Part shown: positions 7,961-15,951 of the stretch, piece by piece
Numbering within the stretch: position 1 is the first letter of the stretch
How the letters are laid out: each line of letters begins with the position of its first letter
Origin: Pseudomonas laurylsulfatiphila
GTDB lineage: Bacteria > Pseudomonadota > Gammaproteobacteria > Pseudomonadales > Pseudomonadaceae
DNA: 64,000 bases
Assembly (NCBI RefSeq): GCF_002934665.1
Contig: NZ_NIRS01000005.1
Coordinates: forward strand, 710,917 to 774,916
Direction: 5' to 3'
Position numbers and translations under genes: made by a program
The notes under the pieces: generated by a model
Database searches by the model: none
What the model was told of the DNA's origin: nothing
The model's input: the letters and a program-made list of their open reading frames with translations, nothing else

Positions 7961-8848
7961 ATGGCAACTCATGAGCATTATTACGTTCCCGCCCAAAGCA
8001 AATGGCCGATCATCGCCACCTTCGGCATGGTTACCACTGTGTACGGCCTGGCCACCTGGTTCAACGATCTGAAAGCGGCGCGCCCGGAATCCCACGGGCC
8101 ACTGATCTTTTTCGTCGGCGGGTTACTGCTGGCCTACATGCTGTTCGGTTGGTTCGGCACGGTGATCAAGGAAAGTCGCGGCGGCTTGTACAGCGCGCAA
8201 ATGGATCGCTCGTTTCGCTGGGGCATGAGCTGGTTCATTTTCTCGGAGGTGATGTTCTTCATCGCCTTTTTCGGTGCACTGTTTTATGTGCGTCACATCT
8301 CCGGGCCGGCGCTTGGCGGAGAAGGCGCCAAAGGCATCGCGCACATGCTGTGGCCGAGCTTCCAGTTCACCTGGCCGCTGCTGGACAACCCCGACTCGAA
8401 ACTGTTTCCGCCACCCAAGGAGGTCATCAGCCCCTGGGGCCTGCCGCTGCTCAACACCGTGTTGCTGGTGAGCTCCAGCGTGACTGTGACCATCGCCCAC
8501 CACGCGTTGAAAAAGGGCCATCGCGGCGCACTCAAGCTGTGGCTGGCGCTCACCGTAGTGTTGGGCTGTGCGTTCCTCACCTTCCAGGCCGAAGAGTACA
8601 TGCACGCCTACCACGAACTGGGCCTGACCCTGGGTTCGGGCATCTACGGCGCGACGTTCTTCATGCTCACCGGGTTCCACGGCGCCCACGTGACCATCGG
8701 CACCATCATCCTGTTCGTGATGCTGATGCGGGTCATGCGCGGGCACTTCGACAGCGAGCACCAGTTCGGCTTCGAAGCGGCGAGCTGGTACTGGCACTTC
8801 GTGGATGTGGTGTGGATCGGGTTGTTCGTTTTCGTCTACGTACTGTAG
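7961..8848 (+). CDS. coxC: Cytochrome c oxidase subunit III
   Basis: A 295-residue, seven-helix membrane subunit that stabilises subunit I and its proton uptake. Family hallmarks are the SWFIFSEVMFFIAFFGALFY helix, the AEEYMHAYHELGLTLGSGIYG segment, the TGFHGAHV motif and the C-terminal ASWYWHFVDVVWIGLF. AAGGAG precedes the start by a few bases. The TAG stop (8846-8848) is embedded in a REP-like hairpin. The next gene on the plus strand (SURF1) follows after an opposite-strand small gene. Confidence 0.97.
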   Translation: MATHEHYYVPAQSKWPIIATFGMVTTVYGLATWFNDLKAARPESHGPLIFFVGGLLLAYMLFGWFGTVIKESRGGLYSAQMDRSFRWGMSWFIFSEVMFFIAFFGALFYVRHISGPALGGEGAKGIAHMLWPSFQFTWPLLDNPDSKLFPPPKEVISPWGLPLLNTVLLVSSSVTVTIAHHALKKGHRGALKLWLALTVVLGCAFLTFQAEEYMHAYHELGLTLGSGIYGATFFMLTGFHGAHVTIGTIILFVMLMRVMRGHFDSEHQFGFEAASWYWHFVDVVWIGLFVFVYVL

Positions 8849-8871
8849 GAGCCAGCAAGCTGGCTCCTACA
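8844..8871. terminator. REP-derived hairpin overlapping the coxC stop
   Basis: TGTAGGAGCCAG (8844-8855), loop CAAG's inner bases, CTGGCTCCTACA (8860-8871): perfect 12-bp stem. The coxC stop codon lies within the left arm. It sits between the convergent ends of coxC and the DUF2909 gene. No T-run follows on either strand, so termination is a guess. Confidence 0.55.
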
Positions 8872-8874
8872 CGG

Positions 8875-9078
8875 CTACCAGGGGGCATGAGAAACCAGCT
8901 GGCCGCTGAAAAACCCCCAGGTGATCAGACCGAGGGTAATGGCGGCCAGCGTGACACGCACACTCAAGGCAATGACGAGGCGGTTTGAGCGGCTGTCGTC
9001 CTTGACCAGAAAAAACAGGCCGCTGAACAGGCTGACAACCGTGGCAATCAGCATCAGGACGATGGCTGCTTTGAGCAT
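8875..9078 (-). CDS. Twin transmembrane protein, DUF2909 family
   Basis: A 67-residue protein with two hydrophobic helices (about 4-24 and 38-58) joined by a short charged loop (VKDDSRSNRL). The family is found next to cox genes in proteobacteria, so a role in oxidase assembly or stability is plausible but unproven. It is on the minus strand, convergent with coxC and divergent from SURF1, and so splits the cox locus into two transcriptional units. GGAG lies just upstream of the start on the minus strand. Confidence 0.8.
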   Translation of the reverse strand: MLKAAIVLMLIATVVSLFSGLFFLVKDDSRSNRLVIALSVRVTLAAITLGLITWGFFSGQLVSHAPW

Positions 9079-9148
9079 GGTGGGACTCCGGGGGACAGGC
9101 GATGCACTTGAGTATAGCTATCGCGATGACCGACTTTCTGGCGATGCC

Positions 9149-9889
9149 ATGAAGCGCTTTCGGCCGGGTATCGTGCCAACGCTGGTGGTCGCGCTGTTGC
9201 TGCCGCTACTGGTGTCCCTGGGGTTCTGGCAATTGAGCCGGGGCGCGGAGAAAAGCGCGCTGCTGCAAACTTACGCCGAGCGCCGGGCCGCCGAGCCGAT
9301 GGCCAGCACCGAACTGCAATACACCGCTGACCCGGCTTTCCGCCGGGTTCGCCTGCACGGCCGCTTCGATGCCGAACACAGCCTGCTGCTCGACAACAGT
9401 CAACGTAACGGCAGGGTCGGCGTCGAGTTGTTGCAACCCTTTCATGATCAGGCCAGCGGGCTCTGGCTGCTGGTCAATCGCGGCTGGCTGCCCTGGCCGG
9501 AACGCCGCACAGCCGTGCAATTCAAGACACCTGCCGAGGCAGTCAGCCTCGACGCGTGGGTCTACGTCTCCCCCGGTGCGCCGTTTCAGTTGCACGCAGA
9601 CCCGGCGACAGCGACGTGGCCGAAGCTGATTACGGCCGTTGAACCGGCCAGTCTCTGGAAGACGCTGAACCGCGAAGGCTTTGCCTTTGAGCTACGCGCC
9701 GAAACCGGTCCGGCCACCTATCAGGCCGACTGGCCGGTGGTCGCCACGGGCCCGGAAAAACATATCGCTTATGCCGTGCAGTGGTTCGCCATGGCAATCG
9801 CCCTGTTCGGTCTTTATCTCTATCTCGGCTGGCACAACGCAAAGGAGAAACACCATGGGAGCGGCCATGAATCCACCCAGCATGTCTGA
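9149..9889 (+). CDS. SURF1 family cytochrome oxidase assembly protein
   Basis: A 246-residue inner-membrane protein assisting heme a insertion into subunit I. Typical architecture: an N-terminal helix containing SLGFWQLSRGAEK (the SURF1 WQ-x-xR motif), a large periplasmic domain (YTADPAFRRVRLHGRFD; LLVNRGWLPW), and a C-terminal helix preceded by KHIAYAVQWFAMA. The frame is open further upstream to 8921 but that part overlaps the opposite gene and lacks family similarity, so I start at ATG 9149. The ribosome site is weak. Its 3' end overlaps the next gene by 35 bases. Confidence 0.9.
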   Translation: MKRFRPGIVPTLVVALLLPLLVSLGFWQLSRGAEKSALLQTYAERRAAEPMASTELQYTADPAFRRVRLHGRFDAEHSLLLDNSQRNGRVGVELLQPFHDQASGLWLLVNRGWLPWPERRTAVQFKTPAEAVSLDAWVYVSPGAPFQLHADPATATWPKLITAVEPASLWKTLNREGFAFELRAETGPATYQADWPVVATGPEKHIAYAVQWFAMAIALFGLYLYLGWHNAKEKHHGSGHESTQHV

Positions 9890-10448
9890 GGCGAAACCTT
9901 CGGTGAACCGGCGCAAGGGCCGTATGCAACTGCTGCTGATTTTGCTCGGGGTGATCGGTCCGATGATCCTTGCCACCGGCATGTACAAGCTGAATTTCTG
10001 GGTGCCCGAGGGCCGCAGTTATCACGGCGAACTGATCGGCAACGGTCAGACCCGCGCGGACATCGGCGTGCAGGCCCAGGAGGAGCGTTGGCAGATCCTG
10101 GTGACCGCGCCCAAGGATTGCGCGGTGGACTGCCAGCAACTGGTGTACCTGGCGCGGCAGATCCAGATCGGCCTCGGCCGCGATGCGTCCCGCGCCAGCC
10201 ATGCATTGGCCGCCGCACAGACGCTGAATAGCGATTACGAGACTAAACTTCAACGCGAGTACCCGCAGTTGCAACGCTATCCACTGGACTTGCCTGCCTA
10301 CACAAAAGGCGCTCAGAGCAATGACGCGCCACACCTGTGGATCATCGACCCCCACGGCAATCTGGTGCTGCGCTACGACCCGTCGGTGAAGGGCAAGGAC
10401 CTGCTGAACGATCTGCGCCACCTGCTGAAACTGTCGAACATCGGATAA
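9855..10448 (+). CDS. Membrane-anchored cox-locus protein (PA0111-like)
   Basis: A 197-residue protein starting at ATG 9855 with AAGGAG 7 bases upstream, inside the end of the SURF1 gene. One transmembrane helix (about residues 24-43, LLLILLGVIGPMILATGMYKL) is followed by a domain with features of the thioredoxin/Sco fold: ITVTAPKDCAVDCQQLVYLARQIQIGLG-like order with a CxxxC pair (CAVDC) and a late HLWIIDPHGNLVLRYD strand. The CxxxC plus C-terminal His-containing strand suggests a redox or copper role in oxidase assembly, but it is not a canonical Sco. Always in this position in pseudomonads as I recall. Confidence 0.8.
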   Translation: MGAAMNPPSMSEAKPSVNRRKGRMQLLLILLGVIGPMILATGMYKLNFWVPEGRSYHGELIGNGQTRADIGVQAQEERWQILVTAPKDCAVDCQQLVYLARQIQIGLGRDASRASHALAAAQTLNSDYETKLQREYPQLQRYPLDLPAYTKGAQSNDAPHLWIIDPHGNLVLRYDPSVKGKDLLNDLRHLLKLSNIG

Positions 10449-10458
10449 GGGCATCGTC

Positions 10459-11532
10459 ATGGCCAAACCTGGATTTCGCCTCGCGTTGTTTGCCACCTTG
10501 CTGGCACTGATTGTGGTGTTGCTCGGTGCCTACACCCGCCTGACCCACGCCGGCCTCGGCTGTCCGGACTGGCCTGGCTGCTACGGTTTCATCAGCGTGC
10601 CGAAAAGCGAAGCCCAACTGGCCCATGCCGAATTGCATTTTCCGGACGCTCCGGTCGAGGCGCACAAGGGTTGGAACGAGATGATCCACCGCTACTTCGC
10701 TGGCACGCTGGGCGTGTTGATCGCGGTGTTGGCCGGTCGTGCGTGGTTGCATCGCCGTCATCCGGGGCAACCGGTGAAGTTGCCATTGTTTCTGTTGGCG
10801 GTGGTCTTTGGCCAGGCCGCGTTCGGCATGTGGACGGTAACGCTCAAGCTTTGGCCGCAGGTGGTCACCGGGCATTTGCTTGGCGGCTTCGCGACCTTGA
10901 GTCTGTTGTTTCTGCTGACCTTGCGCCTGTCCGGTGTACTGCCGGCGCTGACCGTGCCACGACGTTTGCAGCACTGGGCGACGGCGGGGCTGTTGCTGGT
11001 GATCGGGCAAATCGCCCTCGGTGGCTGGGTCAGTTCCAACTACGCCGCCGTGGCCTGCATCGACTTTCCAACCTGTCACGGCCAATGGCTGCCGCCTGCC
11101 GATTTTGCCAATGGCTTTCATCTGACCCAACACATCGGCCCGAATTACCTCGGCGGGCAACTGGACAGCGACGCCCGTACGGCCATCCACCTGACCCATC
11201 GCATCGGCGCCTTACTGGTCACCTTGGTGTTGCTCGGCCTGGCCTGGCAATTGAAGGCAGTCGGCATGACACGCCTGGCAGGCCTGGTGCTGATCGCCCT
11301 TGGCGCACAAATCACCCTGGGCATCAGCAACGTGCTGTTCCATCTGCCGCTGCCGCTGGCCGTCGCGCATAACGCGGGCGGCGCCGCGCTGTTGCTGACC
11401 ATGGTGCTGGTCAACTACCACGCCCGCACCAGCCTGGTCCGGGTCAAGCAGCCAACGCGCTGGCGCTTCAGCCTGCGTAAACACTCAGCCGGGCCCATAA
11501 CAATAAAAGGAGAGATGCCATGGCGATTCTGA
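10459..11532 (+). CDS. ctaA: Heme A synthase (COX15/CtaA family)
   Basis: A 357-residue, eight-helix membrane enzyme oxidising the C8 methyl of heme O to give heme A for the aa3-type oxidase. Seen: GAYTRLTHAGLGCPDWPGCYG near the N-terminus (with the Cys pair found in many CtaA proteins), a second half repeat SSNYAAVACIDFPTCHG, and heme-ligand histidines in HRYFAGTLG, HLTHRIGAL and AHNAGGAALL. The gene starts 10 bases after the previous stop and its end overlaps ctaB by 13 bases, indicating one transcript. Confidence 0.95.
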   Translation: MAKPGFRLALFATLLALIVVLLGAYTRLTHAGLGCPDWPGCYGFISVPKSEAQLAHAELHFPDAPVEAHKGWNEMIHRYFAGTLGVLIAVLAGRAWLHRRHPGQPVKLPLFLLAVVFGQAAFGMWTVTLKLWPQVVTGHLLGGFATLSLLFLLTLRLSGVLPALTVPRRLQHWATAGLLLVIGQIALGGWVSSNYAAVACIDFPTCHGQWLPPADFANGFHLTQHIGPNYLGGQLDSDARTAIHLTHRIGALLVTLVLLGLAWQLKAVGMTRLAGLVLIALGAQITLGISNVLFHLPLPLAVAHNAGGAALLLTMVLVNYHARTSLVRVKQPTRWRFSLRKHSAGPITIKGEMPWRF

Positions 11533-12419
11533 TCGGCGAACGTCCCCGTCAGGCGATCTGGCGTGACTACCTGGAGCTGACCAAACCCAAGGTCGTGGTG
11601 CTGATGCTCATCACTTCGCTGGTGGGGATGTTCCTCGCGACCCGTGCCGGGGTGCCGTGGACGGTGCTGGTATTCGGCAACCTGGGCATCGCCCTGTGTG
11701 CCGGTGGCGCCGCGGCGGTCAATCATGTGGTGGACCGGCGCATCGACGCGGTGATGGCGCGCACCCACAAACGGCCGCTCGCCGAAGGCCGGATATCTCC
11801 GACCGCCGCGCTGACGTTCGCGCTGGTATTGGCGGCCCTCGGGCAAGCCATGCTGCTGGCGTTTACCAACCCGCTGACCGCGTGGCTGACCCTCGCCTCG
11901 CTGCTTGGCTATGCGGTGATCTACACCGGATTCCTCAAGCGTGCGACCCCGCAGAACATCGTCATTGGCGGTCTGGCTGGTGCCGCGCCGCCCTTGCTCG
12001 GCTGGACCGCCGCCACCGGGCACGTCAGCGCCGAACCGCTGCTGCTGGTGCTGATCATCTTCGCCTGGACCCCGCCGCACTTCTGGGCGCTGGCGATCCA
12101 TCGCAAGGAGGAATACGCCAAGGCCGACATCCCGATGCTGCCGGTCACCCATGGCGAGCACTACACCAAGATTCATATCCTGCTGTATACCTTTGCACTG
12201 CTCGCCGTCAGCCTGATGCCCTACGTGATCCACATGAGCGGTATGCTCTACTTGGTCTGTGCGCTCGGGCTGGGGGCGCGGTTTCTGCAATGGGCCGTGG
12301 TGTTGTACCGTGGCACTCGGCCGCACGCGGCGATCAACACGTTCAAGTACTCTATTTACTACTTGTTCCTGCTGTTTATCGCCCTGCTCGTAGACCACTA
12401 CTTACTGTTGAACCTATGA
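11520..12419 (+). CDS. ctaB: Protoheme IX farnesyltransferase (heme O synthase)
   Basis: A 299-residue UbiA-fold prenyltransferase that attaches farnesyl to heme B, the step before CtaA. The two Asp-rich motifs are visible: NHVVDRRIDAVMARTHKRPL (about residues 67-86) and the later EEYAKADIPMLPVTHG. Multiple membrane helices. AAGGAGAG upstream of ATG 11520 lies within the end of ctaA, and the stop overlaps the sco start as ATGA, so translation is probably coupled across ctaA-ctaB-sco. Also called cyoE in many annotations. Confidence 0.95.
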   Translation: MAILIGERPRQAIWRDYLELTKPKVVVLMLITSLVGMFLATRAGVPWTVLVFGNLGIALCAGGAAAVNHVVDRRIDAVMARTHKRPLAEGRISPTAALTFALVLAALGQAMLLAFTNPLTAWLTLASLLGYAVIYTGFLKRATPQNIVIGGLAGAAPPLLGWTAATGHVSAEPLLLVLIIFAWTPPHFWALAIHRKEEYAKADIPMLPVTHGEHYTKIHILLYTFALLAVSLMPYVIHMSGMLYLVCALGLGARFLQWAVVLYRGTRPHAAINTFKYSIYYLFLLFIALLVDHYLLLNL

Positions 12420-13051
12420 CTCGAACCCAGAAAACCGTCTTCATCCTCGTCGCCCTGGTCGCACTGATCCTGGGCCTGACCGTCAACAAGGTATTGTCCG
12501 GGAAAAACCAGGGCGACCCGACGGCGCTGATCGACGCCGGTATCATTTTGCTGCCGCAGAGCCGCAATCTGCCGGACGTGACGATGACCAATCAGGACGG
12601 CCAGCCGGTCACGATCAATGAATTGAAGGGTAAGTGGAGCCTGCTGTTCTTCGGCTACACCTTCTGCCCGGACGTCTGCCCGACCACCCTCGCCCAGCTG
12701 CGACAGATCAAGAGCGAGTTGCCGCCCGAGGCGGTGGATAAGCTGCAGATCGTGCTGGTCAGTATCGACCCCAATCGCGACACCCCCCAGCAGCTCAAGC
12801 AGTACCTGAGCTACTTTGACCCGCAGTTTGTCGGCCTGACGCCAAAGTCGATCGATGAGCTGCAAAAGGTCGCCAACGCGGTGAGCATCCCGTTCATTCC
12901 GGCGGACACCAACAAGCCAAACTACACGGTCGACCACAGTGGCAACCTCGCGGTGATCGGGCCGGACGGCACGCAGCGCGGCTTCATCCGGGCGCCGTTG
13001 AACAACGCGAAGCTGGTGGCGCAGTTGCCGGTGATGCTCAAGCGAAACTAA
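12416..13051 (+). CDS. SCO1/SenC family copper chaperone
   Basis: A 211-residue, membrane-anchored thioredoxin-fold protein that matures the CuA site of CoxB. N-terminal helix at about 7-25; copper ligands Cys84 and Cys88 in FGYTFCPDVCPTTLAQL, and His174 in TVDHSGNLAVIG. Start ATG 12416 overlaps the ctaB stop (ATGA). The larger open frame running back to 11657 is the alternative frame of ctaB and is not used. Last gene of the cox locus; a REP doublet follows. Confidence 0.95.
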   Translation: MTRTQKTVFILVALVALILGLTVNKVLSGKNQGDPTALIDAGIILLPQSRNLPDVTMTNQDGQPVTINELKGKWSLLFFGYTFCPDVCPTTLAQLRQIKSELPPEAVDKLQIVLVSIDPNRDTPQQLKQYLSYFDPQFVGLTPKSIDELQKVANAVSIPFIPADTNKPNYTVDHSGNLAVIGPDGTQRGFIRAPLNNAKLVAQLPVMLKRN

Positions 13052-13068
13052 AGACACCGCTAAACCTT

Positions 13069-13156
13069 TGGGAGCGAGCTTGCTCGCGATGAGGCCGTAA
13101 TATTCAACATCTACATTGACTGATACACCGCCATCGCGAGCAAGCTCGCTCCCACA
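13069..13156. repeat. REP doublet, GTGGGAGC family
   Basis: TGGGAGCGAGCTTGCTCGCGAT (from 13069) and its inverted partner ATCGCGAGCAAGCTCGCTCC (to 13156) are separated by about 40 bases. Lies between the convergent ends of sco and metQ, just before an intrinsic terminator. Confidence 0.9.
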
Positions 13157-13178
13157 GGGGGGGCGGTGTTTCTGGCAC

Positions 13179-13210
13179 AAAAAAAGGGCGCATTCGATGC
13201 GCCCTTTTTT
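13179..13210. terminator. Bidirectional intrinsic terminator (sco / metQ)
   Basis: GGGCGCAT (13186-13193) TCG ATGCGCCC (13197-13204) with an A-run before and a T-run after, so it can act on both strands. It ends metQ at 13226 and the cox transcript. Confidence 0.9.
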
Positions 13211-13225
13211 GTTGCTTTCAGTCGG

Positions 13226-13999
13226 TCAGAACGCCGGCACTACCGCGCCTTTGTACTTCTCGAGGATGAAGGCTTTCACTTCCGGACTGTGCAAAGCGGC
13301 AACCAGCTTCTTCATCGCTTCGCTGTCCTTGTCATCCGGGCGAGCCACCAGGATGTTCACGTACGGCGAGTCGTTGCCTTCGATGACCAGCGCGTCCTTG
13401 GCCGGATCGAGCTTGGCTTCCAGCGCGTAGTTGGTGTTGATCAGCGCCAGGTCGACCTGGGTCAGCACGCGCGGGATGGTCGCGGCTTCCAGTTCGCGGA
13501 TTTTCAGGTCCTTGGTGTTCTCGGTGATGTCCTTCACGGTCGACAGGATGTTGTTCGAATCCTTCAACTTGATCAGCCCGGCCTTGGCCATCAGCAACAG
13601 TGCACGGCCGCCGTTGGTGGCGTCGTTCGGGATCACCACGTTGGCGCCGCCAGGCAGTTCAGCGAGGGTCTTGTACTTGCTCGAGTAAGCGCCCAGGGGT
13701 TCCAGGTGCACGCCGGCGACGGATACCAGGTTTGTGCCCTTGGCCTTGTTGAACTCATCCAGGTACGGCTGGTGCTGGAAGAAGTTGGCGTCCAGGCGCT
13801 TTTCCGCCACCTGCACGTTAGGCTGGATGTAGTCGGTGAAGACCTTGACCTTCAGGTCCACGCCTTCTTTGGCCAGGGTCGGCTTCACGAATTCGAGGAT
13901 CTCGGCGTGTGGCACCGGGGTGGCCGCGACGGTCAGGGTGTCAGCCGCGTGGGCCGAGAATGCAGCAACGGCAGCGAAGGCGACGAGTAGTTTTTTCAT
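13226..13999 (-). CDS. metQ: MetQ/NlpA family methionine-binding protein
   Basis: A 257-residue periplasmic substrate-binding protein for D/L-methionine or a related sulfur compound. Signal peptide ends AFSAHAA near residue 19; the usual lipobox cysteine is absent, so it looks freely periplasmic. Family segments: TVAATPVPHAEILEFVKP, DYIQPNVQVAEKRLDANFFQH, IPNDATNGGRALLLM. Last gene of a metN-metI-metQ operon on the minus strand (PA5505-5503 order). Pseudomonads usually have more than one such system, so substrate may differ from methionine itself. Confidence 0.92.
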   Translation of the reverse strand: MKKLLVAFAAVAAFSAHAADTLTVAATPVPHAEILEFVKPTLAKEGVDLKVKVFTDYIQPNVQVAEKRLDANFFQHQPYLDEFNKAKGTNLVSVAGVHLEPLGAYSSKYKTLAELPGGANVVIPNDATNGGRALLLMAKAGLIKLKDSNNILSTVKDITENTKDLKIRELEAATIPRVLTQVDLALINTNYALEAKLDPAKDALVIEGNDSPYVNILVARPDDKDSEAMKKLVAALHSPEVKAFILEKYKGAVVPAF

Positions 14000-14059
14000 T
14001 CAGCTAACTCCTTGTGAGGCGCCCGTTTGGCGCCTGCCAGCGAATGGCCGGCTCATGTC

Positions 14060-14734
14060 TTACTTACGGGAAAAGTGGACGACCAACTTGTCGCCAACGG
14101 TTTGTAGTACCTGGACCAGTACCAGCAGCAACACCACCGTCACGACCATCACATCGGTCTGGAAGCGCTGGTAACCGAAGCGGATCGCCAGGTCACCCAG
14201 ACCACCGGCGCCGACGACACCCGCCATCGCCGTGTAGGACACCAGTGTAATTGCGGTTACCGTAATCGCCGCGAAGATGCCCGGACGAGCCTCAGGCAGC
14301 AACGCATTGGTGATGATCTGTCGCGTGGTCGCACCCATGGCCTGGGTGGCTTCGATGATGCCGCGGTCCACTTCACGCAGGGCGGTTTCCACCAGGCGCG
14401 CGAAAAACGGCGTGGCACCCACCACCAGCGGCGGGATCGCACCGGCAACACCGAGGGATGTGCCGGTGATCAACACGGTGAACGGAATCATCACGATCAA
14501 CAGGATGATGAACGGCAGCGAACGCAGAACGTTCACCACCAGCGACAACATCGCGTAGACACCTTTGGCTTCCAGCAACTGGCGCGGGCTGCAGAGAAAC
14601 AGCAGCACGCCCAGCGGCAGGCCGAGCAGCACGGTGAACAACAGCGAACCGCCGAGCATCAGCAGGGTGTCGCCAGTGGCCAGCCAGATTTCGAGCCAGT
14701 CGATATTGGCGAAGAAACTTGTCAGGGCTTCCAT
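14060..14734 (-). CDS. metI: MetI family ABC transporter permease
   Basis: A 224-residue inner-membrane permease with five to six helices. The EAA loop that contacts the ATPase is readable around residues 140-165 (ALREVDRGIIEATQAMGATTRQIITNALLPEARPG). The start ATG overlaps the last base of metN, so the two are translationally coupled; metQ follows 60 bases downstream. Together with MetN and MetQ it forms an importer for methionine or a similar substrate. Confidence 0.94.
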   Translation of the reverse strand: MEALTSFFANIDWLEIWLATGDTLLMLGGSLLFTVLLGLPLGVLLFLCSPRQLLEAKGVYAMLSLVVNVLRSLPFIILLIVMIPFTVLITGTSLGVAGAIPPLVVGATPFFARLVETALREVDRGIIEATQAMGATTRQIITNALLPEARPGIFAAITVTAITLVSYTAMAGVVGAGGLGDLAIRFGYQRFQTDVMVVTVVLLLVLVQVLQTVGDKLVVHFSRK

Positions 14735-15741
14735 TAGCGCAGCACCTCCATGTGGACGTCGGCTGCGGTGAAACGAGCGAACGCCGCTTCCATGTCGCCG
14801 CCGGTCACGGCCAGGGTCAGTTGCCCGTAAGGGATGTCTTTGATGCGGTCGATACGACCGGCCAGGATGCTGTAGTCCACACCGGTTTCCCGGGCGACGG
14901 TGCCCAGCAACGGCGCGTAGGTCGCTTCGCCCTGGAAGGTCAGGCGCACGATGCGACCCGGTACGTGAGCGAAGTCGTCACGCTGTTCGCTTTCGTCGAT
15001 CTGCTCGTCTTCCTGCACAAAACGTTTGGTGGTCGGGTGCTTCGGATGCAGGAACACCTCGGCCACCGAGCCTTGCTCGACGATCACGCCGGCGTCCATC
15101 ACTGCCACCTGGTCGCAGACCCGGCGGATCACGTCCATTTCGTGGGTGATCAACACGATGGTCAGTTTCAGCTCGCGATTGATCTCGGCCAGCAATTGCA
15201 GGACCGATGCGGTGGTTTGCGGGTCGAGGGCGCTGGTGGCTTCATCGCACAGCAGGATTTTTGGCTTGGTCGCCAGGGCGCGGGCAATGCCGACACGCTG
15301 CTTTTGCCCGCCGGACAATTGCGCCGGGTACTTTTTCGCGTGGTCGGACAAACCGACCCGCGCCAGCAACTCGGCCACGCGCGAATCGATCTCGCTGCGC
15401 GACAGTTCTCCGGCCAGGGTCAGTGGTAGTGCGACGTTGTCGGCGACGGTTTTGGAGGCCAGCAGGTTGAAGTGCTGGAAAATCATCCCGACCTGCTGAC
15501 GGAAGCGGCGCAGGCCGTTGGCGTCGAGCGCGGTGACTTCTTCACCGTCGACGGTGATCTTGCCGCCACTGGCGTTTTCCAGGCGATTGATCAGACGCAG
15601 CAGGGTACTTTTTCCTGCACCGGAATGACCGATCAAGCCGAAAACCTGCCCGTTCTCAATCGTCAGACTGGTCGGATGCAGCGCGGGGATTTCCTTACCG
15701 GCGACGCGGTAGGTTTTATGGACGTTTTGAAACTCGATCAC
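14734..15741 (-). CDS. metN: Methionine import ATP-binding protein
   Basis: A 335-residue ABC ATPase. Walker A GHSGAGKST (about residues 38-46), signature LSGGQKQRVGIARAL, Walker B KILLCDEATSALDP, and the C-terminal NIL regulatory domain (from about residue 260) that senses methionine in this family. The start is a GTG at 15741 with only a weak upstream site. Divergent from katE across a 210-base gap in which I see no S-adenosylmethionine riboswitch. Confidence 0.95.
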   Translation of the reverse strand: MIEFQNVHKTYRVAGKEIPALHPTSLTIENGQVFGLIGHSGAGKSTLLRLINRLENASGGKITVDGEEVTALDANGLRRFRQQVGMIFQHFNLLASKTVADNVALPLTLAGELSRSEIDSRVAELLARVGLSDHAKKYPAQLSGGQKQRVGIARALATKPKILLCDEATSALDPQTTASVLQLLAEINRELKLTIVLITHEMDVIRRVCDQVAVMDAGVIVEQGSVAEVFLHPKHPTTKRFVQEDEQIDESEQRDDFAHVPGRIVRLTFQGEATYAPLLGTVARETGVDYSILAGRIDRIKDIPYGQLTLAVTGGDMEAAFARFTAADVHMEVLR

Positions 15742-15951
15742 GTAGCGAACCTTGTGGGGCGCGTTGGAAAAGGGTCAGCGGTTAGCCGGGCGCGCATTTT
15801 AGCCTGTCCGTATAGAGGTTCTTAGCATTTATTTCGCATTTGTCCTGTCATTTAGCAATAACGCGATCAAAGGTCAGAAAAAAGGAACGGCTGAATAAGC
15901 TCGTCAGTCACTACTTAGGCCACTGGAATATGCCTGAGGAGTTCACGCCTG

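Noticed and set aside
15742..15951. Possible S-adenosylmethionine riboswitch or Met box upstream of metN
   Set aside because: No riboswitch-like helices could be found by eye, and the gap is shared with the divergent katE promoter.
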